The notes below the pieces were generated by a model. It was not told where the DNA came from. It worked only from the letters and a program-made list of their open reading frames with translations, and searched no databases. Below are positions 13,682 to 22,044 of a stretch of 64,000 bases of DNA, piece by piece; the stretch's first letter is position 1, and every line of letters begins with the position of its first letter. Position numbers and translations under genes: made by a program. The DNA is taken from assembly GCA_028139135.1 (NCBI GenBank), contig JAOINB010000002.1, forward strand, positions 62,001 through 126,000, in the 5' to 3' direction. Origin of the DNA: Betaproteobacteria bacterium (GTDB lineage Bacteria > Pseudomonadota > Gammaproteobacteria > Burkholderiales > Burkholderiaceae_A).

Positions 13682-14592
13682 CCCCTGGAGGTTATTTGTG
13701 GTGGTATATAGACGGAACAAGTGAAAATGGCACTCACGCGTTTTCTCTCATTATTTTCGTGGGTAGCGTTTTTTCTCCATACTACTCATTAGCAAAAACA
13801 AGAGACTTAGAGAGCGCCGATCCCGAAAATTTTTGCTCATTTAATTTAGCCCTATACAATCAAGACAAAAAGATTTGGACCATGACGGAGTTTAGCAAGA
13901 AACATATAAACCGCACACATGATTGTTTTGAAGTAGCCAACAGTAAAATTGAATGGAAAAATAACCGTATAGAGATCGAAATAAATGAAATTGCAACGCC
14001 CTTTCCAAAAAGAATTAATGGAAAAATTACTGTATCGGCTAACAAATTTTTTCTATACAGCACATGGCTGGATGATGACAAGAAACACCGTTGGGGACCG
14101 TTGGCTCCACATGCAGATGTAACTGTTGAGTTTCCGGAGCTAAATCTAAATTGGAGTGGGCATGGATATTGCGACTCCAACGAAGGCGATGAGCCATTAG
14201 AGAATCCTTTTTATGGTTGGAATTGGGCTAAAGCGCACCTTGAAGATGATACTGTGCTGGTGTTCTACGACATAAAACAAAAAAAAGGAAGAGAAAGAGT
14301 TTTGCCGTTGCGTTTTTTCCCAGACGGAAGCGTAAAAAGAATCGCTCCTCCACCTCGAGAGGACTTGCCTGCGACAAAATGGTTTATTCCAAGATTTATG
14401 CGAGCTGAACCAGCTCGTCCGGCTCACATACTTAAAAGCCTGGAAGATACACCTTTTTATTCGCGAAGTATGTTATCCGCCGGTCTTCTAGGCGATAGAC
14501 AACTTGTGATGCATGAAACTTTGAACTTAGATAGATATTCTAATTCTTTAGTTAAAACTTTATTGCCTTGGCGGATGCCGAGAATCGACTAG
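13678..14592 (+). CDS. crtC: Carotenoid 1,2-hydratase (hydroxyneurosporene synthase)
   Basis: CrtC adds water across the 1,2 double bond of neurosporene/lycopene ends. The 304-aa reading shown has the family core GGYLWWYIDG, FVGSVFSPYYS, IWTMTEF, KHRWGPLAPHA and GYCDSNEGDEPLE. I used the GTG at 13678, whose last two bases begin the crtD TGA stop (GTGA). However, the residues before it in the same frame (RFDQPV) resemble the conserved segment preceding PGGY in CrtC, so translation may start further upstream inside crtD; no ATG, GTG or TTG occurs in frame between 13519 and 13678. The 3' end overlaps convergent crtB by 33 nt. Confidence 0.88.
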   Translation: MTPGGYLWWYIDGTSENGTHAFSLIIFVGSVFSPYYSLAKTRDLESADPENFCSFNLALYNQDKKIWTMTEFSKKHINRTHDCFEVANSKIEWKNNRIEIEINEIATPFPKRINGKITVSANKFFLYSTWLDDDKKHRWGPLAPHADVTVEFPELNLNWSGHGYCDSNEGDEPLENPFYGWNWAKAHLEDDTVLVFYDIKQKKGRERVLPLRFFPDGSVKRIAPPPREDLPATKWFIPRFMRAEPARPAHILKSLEDTPFYSRSMLSAGLLGDRQLVMHETLNLDRYSNSLVKTLLPWRMPRID

Positions 14593-15651
14593 TTGATATT
14601 TATCTCTTTCTGCTTGTTTCATTAGAAGGTCAATAACCCAGTCTAAACGCTGCAAAAAATTCAATGGTCTCGTTGAGCAGCGCCTGCCTCTAAATTTATT
14701 TCCAATCGGGTTCAGCATGAAATAGAGGTTGGACTGCAATGGGGATTTATCGCTAAATTCTTTTTTAAAATATGGTGACAACATAGATTGAACTGCTTCA
14801 TTAGCCGATTTCATTATTAGTAAAAGTTTTTTTGATAAAGATACGTGCGCCCTGTAGTTAATGGAATTAAAAGAATGCTTTTTTAACTCATTCCCAATTT
14901 CTTCATAAATATAGCGTGCGGACAATATTGACACTCTGCAATCCTTAGGAAGTAAAAAAATAGCTTCAGCGGAAACCTGATAGTAGGAAGAAGCTTTCTC
15001 CAATAATTTTTTTATTAATGACTGAATCCTTATGTCCCCAACCGGTTCTTCTAACCACCTGTCAGGATCTAAGCCAACCTGTCTCATCCAACTTTCGGGA
15101 AGATATAATCGAGAATTTCTCGCGTCTTCACCAACATCTCTCGCAATATTCGTGAATTGCATTGCTATCCCGAGTTTACAAGCGGCTGCTAGTACTTTAC
15201 TGTCGCGAACCCCCATCAATACAGATATCATAGCTCCGACTGATCCAGCAACACGAGCAGCATAATCTGTTAGATCTTCTAGACTCTCATAACGTCTTCC
15301 GTTAAGATCCCACTCGAACCCTTCCAGTAGAGCTGATGGCAATTCTTTAGGGATATCATACTTCATAACTACTTTTGCAAATTCCCTATCAACTCCCTCA
15401 TCATGCGGTTTTCCAAGATAAATTCTATCTAATCTTTTCCTCAAGGATTCTAAAGTTTTTTTTGTACCTCCTTTGTCGATTAAATCATCTGCCAATCGGC
15501 AGTAGGTGTAGATAATCGTTGCAGCACCCCTTAATCTTGCAGGAAAAAGTCTCGACGCAGCGTAAAAAGATTTAGAACCCACAGCCATAATTTGACTACA
15601 ATTTAATGGTTTATAGTTTTTTTGCATTCGATTCATATTACGCACTCCCAT
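14560..15651 (-). CDS. crtB: 15-cis-phytoene synthase
   Basis: CrtB condenses two geranylgeranyl diphosphates to phytoene. The 363-aa protein has both aspartate-rich motifs that bind Mg-diphosphate, DDLID at residues 55-59 and DVGED at 173-177, with the flanking RNSRLYLP typical of squalene/phytoene synthases. It is translated right behind crtI: the ATG at 15651 overlaps the crtI stop and has GGAG nine bases before it; a second ATG at 15636, just after the stop, also has GGGAG upstream and is an equal candidate. A C-terminal extension of about 60 residues after the last conserved block looks poorly conserved. Confidence 0.93.
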   Translation of the reverse strand: MGVRNMNRMQKNYKPLNCSQIMAVGSKSFYAASRLFPARLRGAATIIYTYCRLADDLIDKGGTKKTLESLRKRLDRIYLGKPHDEGVDREFAKVVMKYDIPKELPSALLEGFEWDLNGRRYESLEDLTDYAARVAGSVGAMISVLMGVRDSKVLAAACKLGIAMQFTNIARDVGEDARNSRLYLPESWMRQVGLDPDRWLEEPVGDIRIQSLIKKLLEKASSYYQVSAEAIFLLPKDCRVSILSARYIYEEIGNELKKHSFNSINYRAHVSLSKKLLLIMKSANEAVQSMLSPYFKKEFSDKSPLQSNLYFMLNPIGNKFRGRRCSTRPLNFLQRLDWVIDLLMKQAERDKYQLVDSRHPPRQ

Positions 15652-17194
15652 AAGCTTGTTCTCCGGGGGTTTTTTCTACGCCCGTACCCTTAGCAAAACT
15701 CTCTGGTATAACTTTATCCAAAAGCTTAGCTGAGGTTAAGACGCCGGGAATACCCGCTCCCGGATGAGTACTTGCCCCAACCATATATAAACCTTTTATG
15801 TCTTCGCTTTTATTGTGTGGTCTGAACCAAGCGCTTTGCAAAAGTAGTGGCTCCATTCCAAAAGCCGCTCCGTTAAAAGCCAGATATCTTTGTTCAAAAT
15901 CATCTGGCGTGAAGACTTTTGATGTAACTATGGACTTTGTCAAGCCAGGTAAAACTGTATTTTCCAAATATTTTTCAATTTTTTTTCTGTAACTTTCTTT
16001 TTCTTTTTCCCAATCAATCTTCCCTAGAAGATTTGGAACTGGAGATAAAACGTAAAAAGTATCGTGGTTTGGAGGTGCCATACTTTTATCCGTTGCAGTA
16101 GGTCTATGTAAATACAAACTAAAATCGTCCGAGAGTTTTTTCTCTCTAAAAATTTCTCGCAACAAAGGCAAATAGCTTTTTCCTAAGAGAATAGTGTGAT
16201 GTTTCACATCTTGATAAATTTTTGATGTTCCAAAATACCAAACAAACAAGCTCATCGAAAATGAGCTATTCCGTATTTTTTTATCATTCCATTTCTTGCG
16301 ATAAGTTTTATCCAAAAGATGGGTATATGTCCACGCAGTATCTCCGTTAGAGACAATAATATTCGACTTGAAATACTTCCCGCTCTTTAAAAATAAACCT
16401 TTAGCATATGACTGTTGGACATCAATTTTGGCAACCTCAGAGTTATAAATTATTTCACCACCAATATCTTTATACAGGTTTACCATTTCACTTATAATCG
16501 CCCCCGTTCCTCCAATCGCTGAATGAACACCATGCCTTTTTTCCAAGGCTGCAATCAAACTATAAACACAAGTAACCGCAGAAGGATCTCCCCCAATCAA
16601 TAACGGATGAAAACTAAAAACTTGCCTTAATTTCTCATTTCTGAAATATTTTGAGACTGACTTATAAATGCTCTGCCATGCTTTCATCCTTATCATAGAA
16701 GGAATCGATTTTATTAAATCTGTCAGAGTGTTGTAAGGGAGATTTCCTAAATCTTCATATCCTAGTTGATAACATAACTCAGCCTTCGTCATAAAATTGT
16801 CATAACTTTGAACTTCGTTTGGCGAAAATTTACGGATTTGCTCTCTCATTCTTTCAGGGTTGCCTGAATAATCGAAAAATGTACCGTCGTCAAATCGTAT
16901 TCTATAGAAAGGGTTCATTTCCTTTAACGCAACTGAATCGGAAAATTTTCGACCGCACAAGTCCCACAGTTCCTCAAGCAGAAATGGAGCAGTCACGATA
17001 GTTGGGCCAGCGTCGAAAGTGAACCCGTCCTGTTTAAAAACACTTGCTCTACCCCCAGGCTGATTAAGTTTCTCGAATATAGTCGTTTTGTAACCTCTTG
17101 CCTGTAGGCGAATTCCGGTTGCAATTCCCCCAAAACCACTTCCAATTATTAGCGCTGTAGGTCGATTTTGCTGATTTATACCCATTTTCCTCAA
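15638..17194 (-). CDS. crtI: Phytoene desaturase
   Basis: CrtI carries out the successive dehydrogenations of phytoene to neurosporene or lycopene. The 518-aa FAD enzyme has the nucleotide-binding GSGFGG at residues 18-23 and the carotenoid-desaturase C-terminal motif GLYMVGASTHPGAGIPGVL. Whether it makes three or four desaturations cannot be read from the sequence. A TTG at 17194 with AAGGG ahead is taken as start; an ATG nine bases in (17185) is the alternative. It shares a compact 83-bp divergent control region with bchG that holds two PpsR boxes and a 19-bp palindrome. crtB follows with overlap. Confidence 0.93.
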   Translation of the reverse strand: MRKMGINQQNRPTALIIGSGFGGIATGIRLQARGYKTTIFEKLNQPGGRASVFKQDGFTFDAGPTIVTAPFLLEELWDLCGRKFSDSVALKEMNPFYRIRFDDGTFFDYSGNPERMREQIRKFSPNEVQSYDNFMTKAELCYQLGYEDLGNLPYNTLTDLIKSIPSMIRMKAWQSIYKSVSKYFRNEKLRQVFSFHPLLIGGDPSAVTCVYSLIAALEKRHGVHSAIGGTGAIISEMVNLYKDIGGEIIYNSEVAKIDVQQSYAKGLFLKSGKYFKSNIIVSNGDTAWTYTHLLDKTYRKKWNDKKIRNSSFSMSLFVWYFGTSKIYQDVKHHTILLGKSYLPLLREIFREKKLSDDFSLYLHRPTATDKSMAPPNHDTFYVLSPVPNLLGKIDWEKEKESYRKKIEKYLENTVLPGLTKSIVTSKVFTPDDFEQRYLAFNGAAFGMEPLLLQSAWFRPHNKSEDIKGLYMVGASTHPGAGIPGVLTSAKLLDKVIPESFAKGTGVEKTPGEQAYGSA

Positions 17195-17217
17195 ATATGC
17201 CCTTTATATTTATATAT

Positions 17218-17236
17218 TTTACACTATAAGTGTAAA
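17218..17236. promoter_or_regulatory. 19-bp perfect inverted repeat in the crtI/bchG control region
   Basis: TTTACACTATAAGTGTAAA has 8-bp perfect arms around ATA and overlaps the first PpsR-like box. The half-site orientation is opposite to that of PpsR boxes, so another regulator or a second mode of repressor binding is possible. Confidence 0.4.
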
Positions 17237-17274
17237 TTGCAATTGACTGTTTACACTGTCAAGTAGAAAATACA
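17231..17274. promoter_or_regulatory. Tandem PpsR/CrtJ operators between crtI and bchG
   Basis: TGTAAATTGCAATTGACT (17231-17248, one mismatch at the last base) and TGTCAAGTAGAAAATACA (17257-17274, exact TGT-N12-ACA) are separated by 8 bp, matching the known cooperative spacing for CrtJ. The second ends only three bases before the bchG ATG. Both crtI-crtB and bchG could be controlled from here. Confidence 0.65.
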
Positions 17275-17277
17275 ACA

Positions 17278-18177
17278 ATGGCTACTATATACGCTAAAGA
17301 TATTGGAGAATTACTTAAGCCGATCACCTGGTTCCCCCCAATGTGGGCGTTTTCATGCGGAGTTGTTGCCTCAGGAAGCAATTTTTCTGATCAGGTAGGA
17401 CTAATAGTTATAGGTTTATTATTGACCGGCCCGCTTGTATGTGCTGCGAGCCAGGCTGTGAATGATTGGTATGACAGGCATGTAGACGCCATAAATGAGC
17501 CAAATAGACCAATTCCATCTGGACGTATTCCAGGAACGTGGGGCTTCAAAATAGCGGTTTTTTGGAGCTTTCTTTCAATAATTGTTTCTTTTTCGCTGGG
17601 ACATTGGGGAATTATTGCAACTTTATTAGCCGTTCTTTTAGCTTGGGCTTACAGTATGCCTCCAATTCGTTTAAAAAATAATGGGTGGCTAGGTAATGCA
17701 GCCTGCGGCTTTTCCTATGAGGGATTAGCATGGATAACTGGTGCGATAGTAGTTGCCAACGGTAAATTTCCTGCCTACGAGACTATTTGTTTAGCTATTT
17801 TATATAGCATAAGCGCTCACGGAATTATGACCTTGAATGACTTCAAATCCATTGAGGGGGATAAGCAATTTGGAATCAATTCTCTACCTGTAAAACTCGG
17901 AGAGAAGCTAGCTGCAAAAGTTAGCTGCTTCACTATGATCGCTCCACAAATAATCGTAACGTTCCTACTCTTCTCCTGGCAGTCTAATTTATTGGGATTG
18001 TCTCTGGTCACATTGATACTTTTGCAGCTAGTTTTAATGTCATATTTTTTGAAAAACCCCCGACAGAGGGCCCTTACATACAGTGCGTTTGGGGTTCCGC
18101 TATTAGTAACAGGCATGATGGTTTCTGCGTCAGCTCTGCGTTTCGTTAATGTCAGCGAAGGGAATTCGTTTATATGA
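17278..18177 (+). CDS. bchG: Bacteriochlorophyll synthase (geranylgeranyl transferase)
   Basis: BchG esterifies bacteriochlorophyllide a with geranylgeranyl diphosphate in the membrane. The 299-aa UbiA-family protein has the first aspartate-rich motif NDWYDRHVD at residues 62-70 and the second, DFKSIEGD, at 188-195, with seven to nine hydrophobic helices. The N-terminus runs into LLKPITWFPPMWAF, conserved in BchG. The ATG at 17278 is the only standard start before this block and lies directly after a PpsR box, without a ribosome site, so the message may be leaderless or nearly so. The stop overlaps the next gene as ATGA. Confidence 0.95.
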   Translation: MATIYAKDIGELLKPITWFPPMWAFSCGVVASGSNFSDQVGLIVIGLLLTGPLVCAASQAVNDWYDRHVDAINEPNRPIPSGRIPGTWGFKIAVFWSFLSIIVSFSLGHWGIIATLLAVLLAWAYSMPPIRLKNNGWLGNAACGFSYEGLAWITGAIVVANGKFPAYETICLAILYSISAHGIMTLNDFKSIEGDKQFGINSLPVKLGEKLAAKVSCFTMIAPQIIVTFLLFSWQSNLLGLSLVTLILLQLVLMSYFLKNPRQRALTYSAFGVPLLVTGMMVSASALRFVNVSEGNSFI

Positions 18178-19541
18178 ACAATCATCAGAGTCAGAAATTA
18201 TCATGGTTTCAAATCTTTCGACTTGGAATTGTACAACTAGGAATTGGTGGAATGGTTGTCATAACCACTTCAACGTTAAACCGGGTTATGGTTGTTGAAC
18301 TTCTGTTACCAGCGGCGGTTCCCGGGCTTTTAGTGATGGCTCACTATCTCGTGCAGATGCTCCGCCCGAGGATGGGGCACGGAGTTGATAAGGGTAGGAA
18401 AGCAACTCCGTGGATAATGGGCGGCCTTTTGATTTTAGCGACAGGAAGCATTGTTTCGAGCTTTTCCATAATCCCAATGTTCGAAAATAGGCTGAGTGGG
18501 TTATTGATTGCAACAGTTGGTTTTTTACTAATTGGAATTGGAGTTAGTGCAGCGGGGACCTCTTTGCTAACACTTCTAGCCAAGAATGTTGACGAAGAAA
18601 AGAGGGCTGCCTCCGCGGGAGTGTTGTGGATTATGATGATAGCCGGTTTTGCTATTACTGCAATGATAACCGGTTCATTATTAGATCCATTTACCCCTAT
18701 GCGACTCTTCATAGTCTGTAGCTCTGCGACTTTCTTCTTACTATGTTTAGCTCTCCTATCTGTTTGGGGACTTGAAAACAAATTGGTTCGAAAAACAATT
18801 GCACAAAAACAAATCGTTTCAGGAGGTTTCTTGGGAGCTATTTCTGCAATCTGGAAAGAGAAGGAAACAAGATTATTCACGTTATTTGTTTTCGCCTCAA
18901 TGTTTGCATTCAGTATGCAAGATTTAATTCTAGAACCTTTCGCTGGTTCAGTTTTTGATTTGACACCAGGTGAGACAACAAAGCTCTCAGGAATGCAACA
19001 CGCCGGAGTTTTTTTAGGAATGATCTTTGTTAGCATAATCTGCTCAGGTCGTTTTTCTACCAAGAAAATTGGTTCGTTAAATCTGTGGATAACTACAGGA
19101 TGTATGCTTTCTTGTCTTGCTCTCCTAATAATTGCCATTTTAGCCTCAGGAGCTACATCCATCCACCTTCAAAGTATTGTGATCTTTCTCGGTGTGTCCA
19201 ACGGAATATTTTCTATTGCAGCAATAGGGCTCATGATGCAATTGGCAAAAGAAGGCGGAAAAAGAAAAGAGGGTATTCGAATGGGCCTTTGGGGTGCCTC
19301 ACAAGCGATCGCCTTTGCACTCGGATCCCTTATGGGGACTATTTTTAGTGATCTTTTTGGGTATTTATTTCAATCGGCAAGAGAGGGTTACGCAACAGTA
19401 TTTTTATTGGAGTCCGCGATATTTGGACTGGCAGTATTCATTTCTCTAAAACTAAAATTTGTTAAACAAAAAAGCGGTAGTAATGAAGAAGTTTTTCCAG
19501 AAGTTCCTCAAAGCCAACTGATACACGAGATAAGGGGTTGA
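18174..19541 (+). CDS. PucC-family (orf428/Bch2-like) pigment-protein assembly transporter
   Basis: This 455-aa major-facilitator-type membrane protein belongs to the PucC/LhaA/Bch2 family, which aids pigment delivery or assembly of light-harvesting complexes. The N-terminal block GIVQLGIGGMVVITTSTLNR followed by LNRVMVVELLLPAAVPG and HYLVQMLRP is the family signature, and about 12 hydrophobic segments are visible. The order bchG - this gene - bchP is that of Rhodobacter orf428, so it is the Bch2-like member rather than LhaA (normally next to puhA) or PucC (with LH2 genes). It overlaps bchG by four bases and ends 4 nt before bchP, so the three are cotranscribed. Confidence 0.88.
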   Translation: MNNHQSQKLSWFQIFRLGIVQLGIGGMVVITTSTLNRVMVVELLLPAAVPGLLVMAHYLVQMLRPRMGHGVDKGRKATPWIMGGLLILATGSIVSSFSIIPMFENRLSGLLIATVGFLLIGIGVSAAGTSLLTLLAKNVDEEKRAASAGVLWIMMIAGFAITAMITGSLLDPFTPMRLFIVCSSATFFLLCLALLSVWGLENKLVRKTIAQKQIVSGGFLGAISAIWKEKETRLFTLFVFASMFAFSMQDLILEPFAGSVFDLTPGETTKLSGMQHAGVFLGMIFVSIICSGRFSTKKIGSLNLWITTGCMLSCLALLIIAILASGATSIHLQSIVIFLGVSNGIFSIAAIGLMMQLAKEGGKRKEGIRMGLWGASQAIAFALGSLMGTIFSDLFGYLFQSAREGYATVFLLESAIFGLAVFISLKLKFVKQKSGSNEEVFPEVPQSQLIHEIRG

Positions 19542-19545
19542 TGGT

Positions 19546-20787
19546 ATGAACCAGATAAGAGCAGGAAAAAATGGTACCAGAAGTAATTATGAATATTTTG
19601 ATGTAGTAGTAATTGGTGGAGGTCCCGCCGGAGCAACTACCGCAAATGAACTTGCCAATTCTGGGTTGAAAGTAATGTTACTTGATAAGGCAGGTAGAAT
19701 AAAACCGTGCGGGGGTGCAATTCCGCCAAAAGCGATAGATGAATTTGAGATTCCTGATGAGCTTCTCGTTGCTAAAATAAAAAAAGCCCAGATCGTTTCT
19801 CCCGCGAAAAATAAGGTAGACATACCTATAGAAAATGGTTTTGTAGGTATGGTTGATAGAGATGAGTTTGATGAGTGGTTAAGGAACAGGGCAGAAAAAA
19901 ATGGGGCAACGAGAAAAATTGGATCCTTTAACTTTATATCTCGTAACAAGTTAGAAAATAAAACTGTTGTGCACTATACAGCAAGACGGCACGTTTCTGA
20001 CACAAAATCTTACCCCGAGTGTGTTTTAACTTCCTACGTAGTAGGAGCGGACGGAGCAAATTCGGAGGTTGCAAAGCAAGAAATTAAGAATTCTTCATTA
20101 AAAAAGCTTGTATTTGCGTACCATGAAATCATTCAACGACCGGAAAAGGCTTCAAAAAATTATGAGCCCAACCGATGCGACGTTATTTATTCATCTAAAT
20201 ATTCTCCTGATTTTTATAGTTGGGTGTTTCCCCATGGTGATACATTCAGTATTGGCACAGGGAGTGCTCAGAAGGAGTTTTCTTTTAAGGGAGCAATCTC
20301 TAACCTGAAAGTAAAACATGAGTTAAATGGTTGTAAAGTTATTCGAAGAGAGGGCGCCCCGATACCTTTAAAGCCCCTGGGAAGATGGGATAATGGGGCT
20401 GATACTTTGCTAGTAGGAGATGCAGCTGGAGTCGTAGCTCCGTCATCCGGAGAAGGAATTTACTACGCCATGCTCAGCGGCAAACTAGCTGCGAGAGCAT
20501 TAACAAAATGTGTACACGAACAAAATTCTGATTACCTCAAAGAACCACGAAAAGAGTTCTTAAAACTACATGGAAAGGTTTTTTTCATACTCGGACTATT
20601 ACAAGGTTTTTGGTACCGAAATGATTCACTTAGGGAAAGATTTGTGAAGATATGCGAAGACAAAGATGTACAATATTTAACGTTTGAGTCTTACATGAGA
20701 AAAGAAATAGTCAAACGAAAAAGAAAAGAAAAATTGAAAATTTTCTTTAAAGACTTAGCTCATTTATTTGGATTCGCAAAAGTTTGA
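19546..20787 (+). CDS. bchP: Geranylgeranyl diphosphate/bacteriochlorophyll reductase
   Basis: BchP reduces the geranylgeranyl tail of bacteriochlorophyll to phytyl. The 413-aa flavoprotein carries the dinucleotide-binding motif GGGPAGATTANELA at about residues 24-37, the family's PCGGAIPPKAI and the FAD-contact LLVGDAAGVVAPSSGEGI. The N-terminal leader of about 17 residues before the first strand is longer than usual, but the ATG at 19546 follows a ribosome site (AAGGGG) and is accepted. The next gene starts with a TTG sharing the BchP TGA. Confidence 0.95.
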   Translation: MNQIRAGKNGTRSNYEYFDVVVIGGGPAGATTANELANSGLKVMLLDKAGRIKPCGGAIPPKAIDEFEIPDELLVAKIKKAQIVSPAKNKVDIPIENGFVGMVDRDEFDEWLRNRAEKNGATRKIGSFNFISRNKLENKTVVHYTARRHVSDTKSYPECVLTSYVVGADGANSEVAKQEIKNSSLKKLVFAYHEIIQRPEKASKNYEPNRCDVIYSSKYSPDFYSWVFPHGDTFSIGTGSAQKEFSFKGAISNLKVKHELNGCKVIRREGAPIPLKPLGRWDNGADTLLVGDAAGVVAPSSGEGIYYAMLSGKLAARALTKCVHEQNSDYLKEPRKEFLKLHGKVFFILGLLQGFWYRNDSLRERFVKICEDKDVQYLTFESYMRKEIVKRKRKEKLKIFFKDLAHLFGFAKV

Positions 20788-21254
20788 GGGTTAAATTTTA
20801 CTTAATAACATTCACGGTAAGTTTTTTAACGGCCTCGATTGGTGGAAACTTTACAGTTTTAGATGACTGGTATTACTCCTTAATTCAGCCATCATGGAAG
20901 CCTGATGATTTAATATTCCCAATCGCATGGACCATTATTTTTACTCTTTGCGCCATATCAGGCGGGATGTTACTGAGCAAAACATCAACCCAATCACTTA
21001 AAATCAGGGTGAGCGCCTGTTTTTTGTTAAATGCTTTCCTTAATGTGTTGTGGAGTTATTTATATTTTTTTATCAAAAGGCCTGATATGGCACTTTTTGA
21101 AGTTGTTTTTCTTTGGGGGTCAATTGTTGTGTTGATAACATTGTCGAAAGCCATCAATAAAGTAGCGTCAATTCTTCTGATACCGTATCTTGCATGGGTG
21201 ACACTTGCTTCAATGTTGAATTATGAAACCGCGAAACTAAATGGCTTTTTGTAA
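20784..21254 (+). CDS. tspO: TspO/MBR family tryptophan-rich sensory protein
   Basis: The 156-aa membrane protein has five hydrophobic helices and TspO landmarks: WYYSLIQPSWKPDD, the second-helix FPIAWTIIF, LNVLWSYLYFF and the terminal PYLAWVTLASMLN, which corresponds to the cholesterol/porphyrin-recognition region. Bacterial TspO binds tetrapyrroles and in Rhodobacter sphaeroides represses photosynthesis genes in response to oxygen. Start is a TTG at 20784 overlapping the bchP stop (TTGA), so expression is coupled to bchP. In Rhodobacter it sits with crtB/crtC, so the location here is different. Confidence 0.85.
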   Translation: MRVKFYLITFTVSFLTASIGGNFTVLDDWYYSLIQPSWKPDDLIFPIAWTIIFTLCAISGGMLLSKTSTQSLKIRVSACFLLNAFLNVLWSYLYFFIKRPDMALFEVVFLWGSIVVLITLSKAINKVASILLIPYLAWVTLASMLNYETAKLNGFL

Positions 21255-21438
21255 ACCATCTCGCATGAGAGGTTCCCAGGCACCAGCCATCAATGTCACA
21301 TCGACATACACGTTAGTTAGTGTTAACGAAATTTAAAAGTAAGAGGAAAAACGCGTGATTAATTGAAAGGCAATCCAACGTTTCTCCTTAACCTTACGTG
21401 TATAAAAAACAAACGGTTTTTCTTGTCCCCCACTCTTA

Positions 21439-21879
21439 TTAGGAAACTTCCAAAGTACCCCTCATTACAGCATAATGACCGGGAAAGGAGCAGATAAATT
21501 GATAGCTACCGCCCTTTTCAAGCTTACTCGTATCTAAACTCAGAGTAGCCTGGCTACCACCTCCAATTATCGCGGTTTTTGCTAAAACCTCAGGTGTTTC
21601 GGGTAAAAAGCCTGCTTCAGCACCCAACTTCATGTCAATTTTCTTAACAACTGTATTAAAATCTTCCGTCTTAATTATCACAACGTTGTGGCCCCCGGCT
21701 GCTATGGGCATCTTCCCGGTGTGTTCAAAATTTATGACAAATTTTTCACAGCTAGAATCCACCGAAATTTTTCGCTTATCAAACATCATATTATCTGCTG
21801 CTGATAAGTTTGTCTCGCAAGCTGCAAAACAAATTGATGAAAGAACATATAAAACAGGCAGTAATAAGATTCTTAACAT
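21439..21879 (-). CDS. Azurin-type blue copper protein downstream of pufM
   Basis: The 146-aa precursor has a signal peptide (residues 1-20, cleaved near CFA-ACE) and an azurin fold. All type 1 copper ligands are present: Gly63-His64 (GGHNVV), Cys130, His135 and Met139 (CSFPGHYAVM). Cys21 and Cys44 fit the azurin disulfide. It is a periplasmic one-electron carrier. The ATG at 21879 is preceded by AAGGAAA; a longer open frame to 21918 lacks one. It follows pufM on the same strand, where many purple bacteria carry pufC (tetraheme donor); no pufC is seen. I infer that it may donate electrons to the reaction centre; it could alternatively serve a cytochrome oxidase or nitrite reductase. Confidence 0.9.
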   Translation of the reverse strand: MLRILLLPVLYVLSSICFAACETNLSAADNMMFDKRKISVDSSCEKFVINFEHTGKMPIAAGGHNVVIIKTEDFNTVVKKIDMKLGAEAGFLPETPEVLAKTAIIGGGSQATLSLDTSKLEKGGSYQFICSFPGHYAVMRGTLEVS

Positions 21880-21947
21880 TTTTAGTTTCCTTTCAGAAAA
21901 ATAGTTAAACCCCCACACTCCCCGAAAAATATTTTTGTTTGTTACCC

Positions 21948-21963
21948 CCCAAAACTATTTGGG
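21948..21963. repeat. Short hairpin between pufM and azurin gene
   Basis: CCCAAA and TTTGGG arms around a four-base loop form a 6-bp stem in the pufM-azurin gap. There is no U-tract after it on the minus strand, so it is not a clear terminator. Confidence 0.35.
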
Positions 21964-21977
21964 TAATATTTGCGTGC

Positions 21978-22003
21978 CGACGGGATTAAAATTAATCCCG
22001 TCG
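21978..22003. repeat. 12-bp perfect hairpin downstream of pufM
   Basis: The arms CGACGGGATTAA and TTAATCCCGTCG flank two bases, 41 nt after the pufM stop. No U-run follows on the minus strand, so it is better read as an mRNA 3'-end stabiliser or attenuator that sets the ratio of pufLM to azurin message than as a full terminator. Confidence 0.55.
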
Positions 22004-22044
22004 ATGCATAGTTTAGCTTTTATACCAGCAATATAATTAAATTA

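Noticed and set aside
17243..17276. TTGACT and TACAAC as a -35/-10 promoter for bchG
   Set aside because: The spacing is 22 bp, too long for sigma-70, and would place the start inside the coding region.
18344..19162. 272-codon open frame on the minus strand opposite the PucC-family gene
   Set aside because: It is the complement of a strongly supported membrane-protein gene in an operon, and its composition (rich in I/A/P/K) and lack of ribosome site mark it as a shadow.
21255..21438. 184-bp gap between tspO and the azurin gene as an RNA gene or terminator
   Set aside because: Only weak short inverted repeats (such as AAAAAC...GTTTTT) were seen; nothing strong enough to call.
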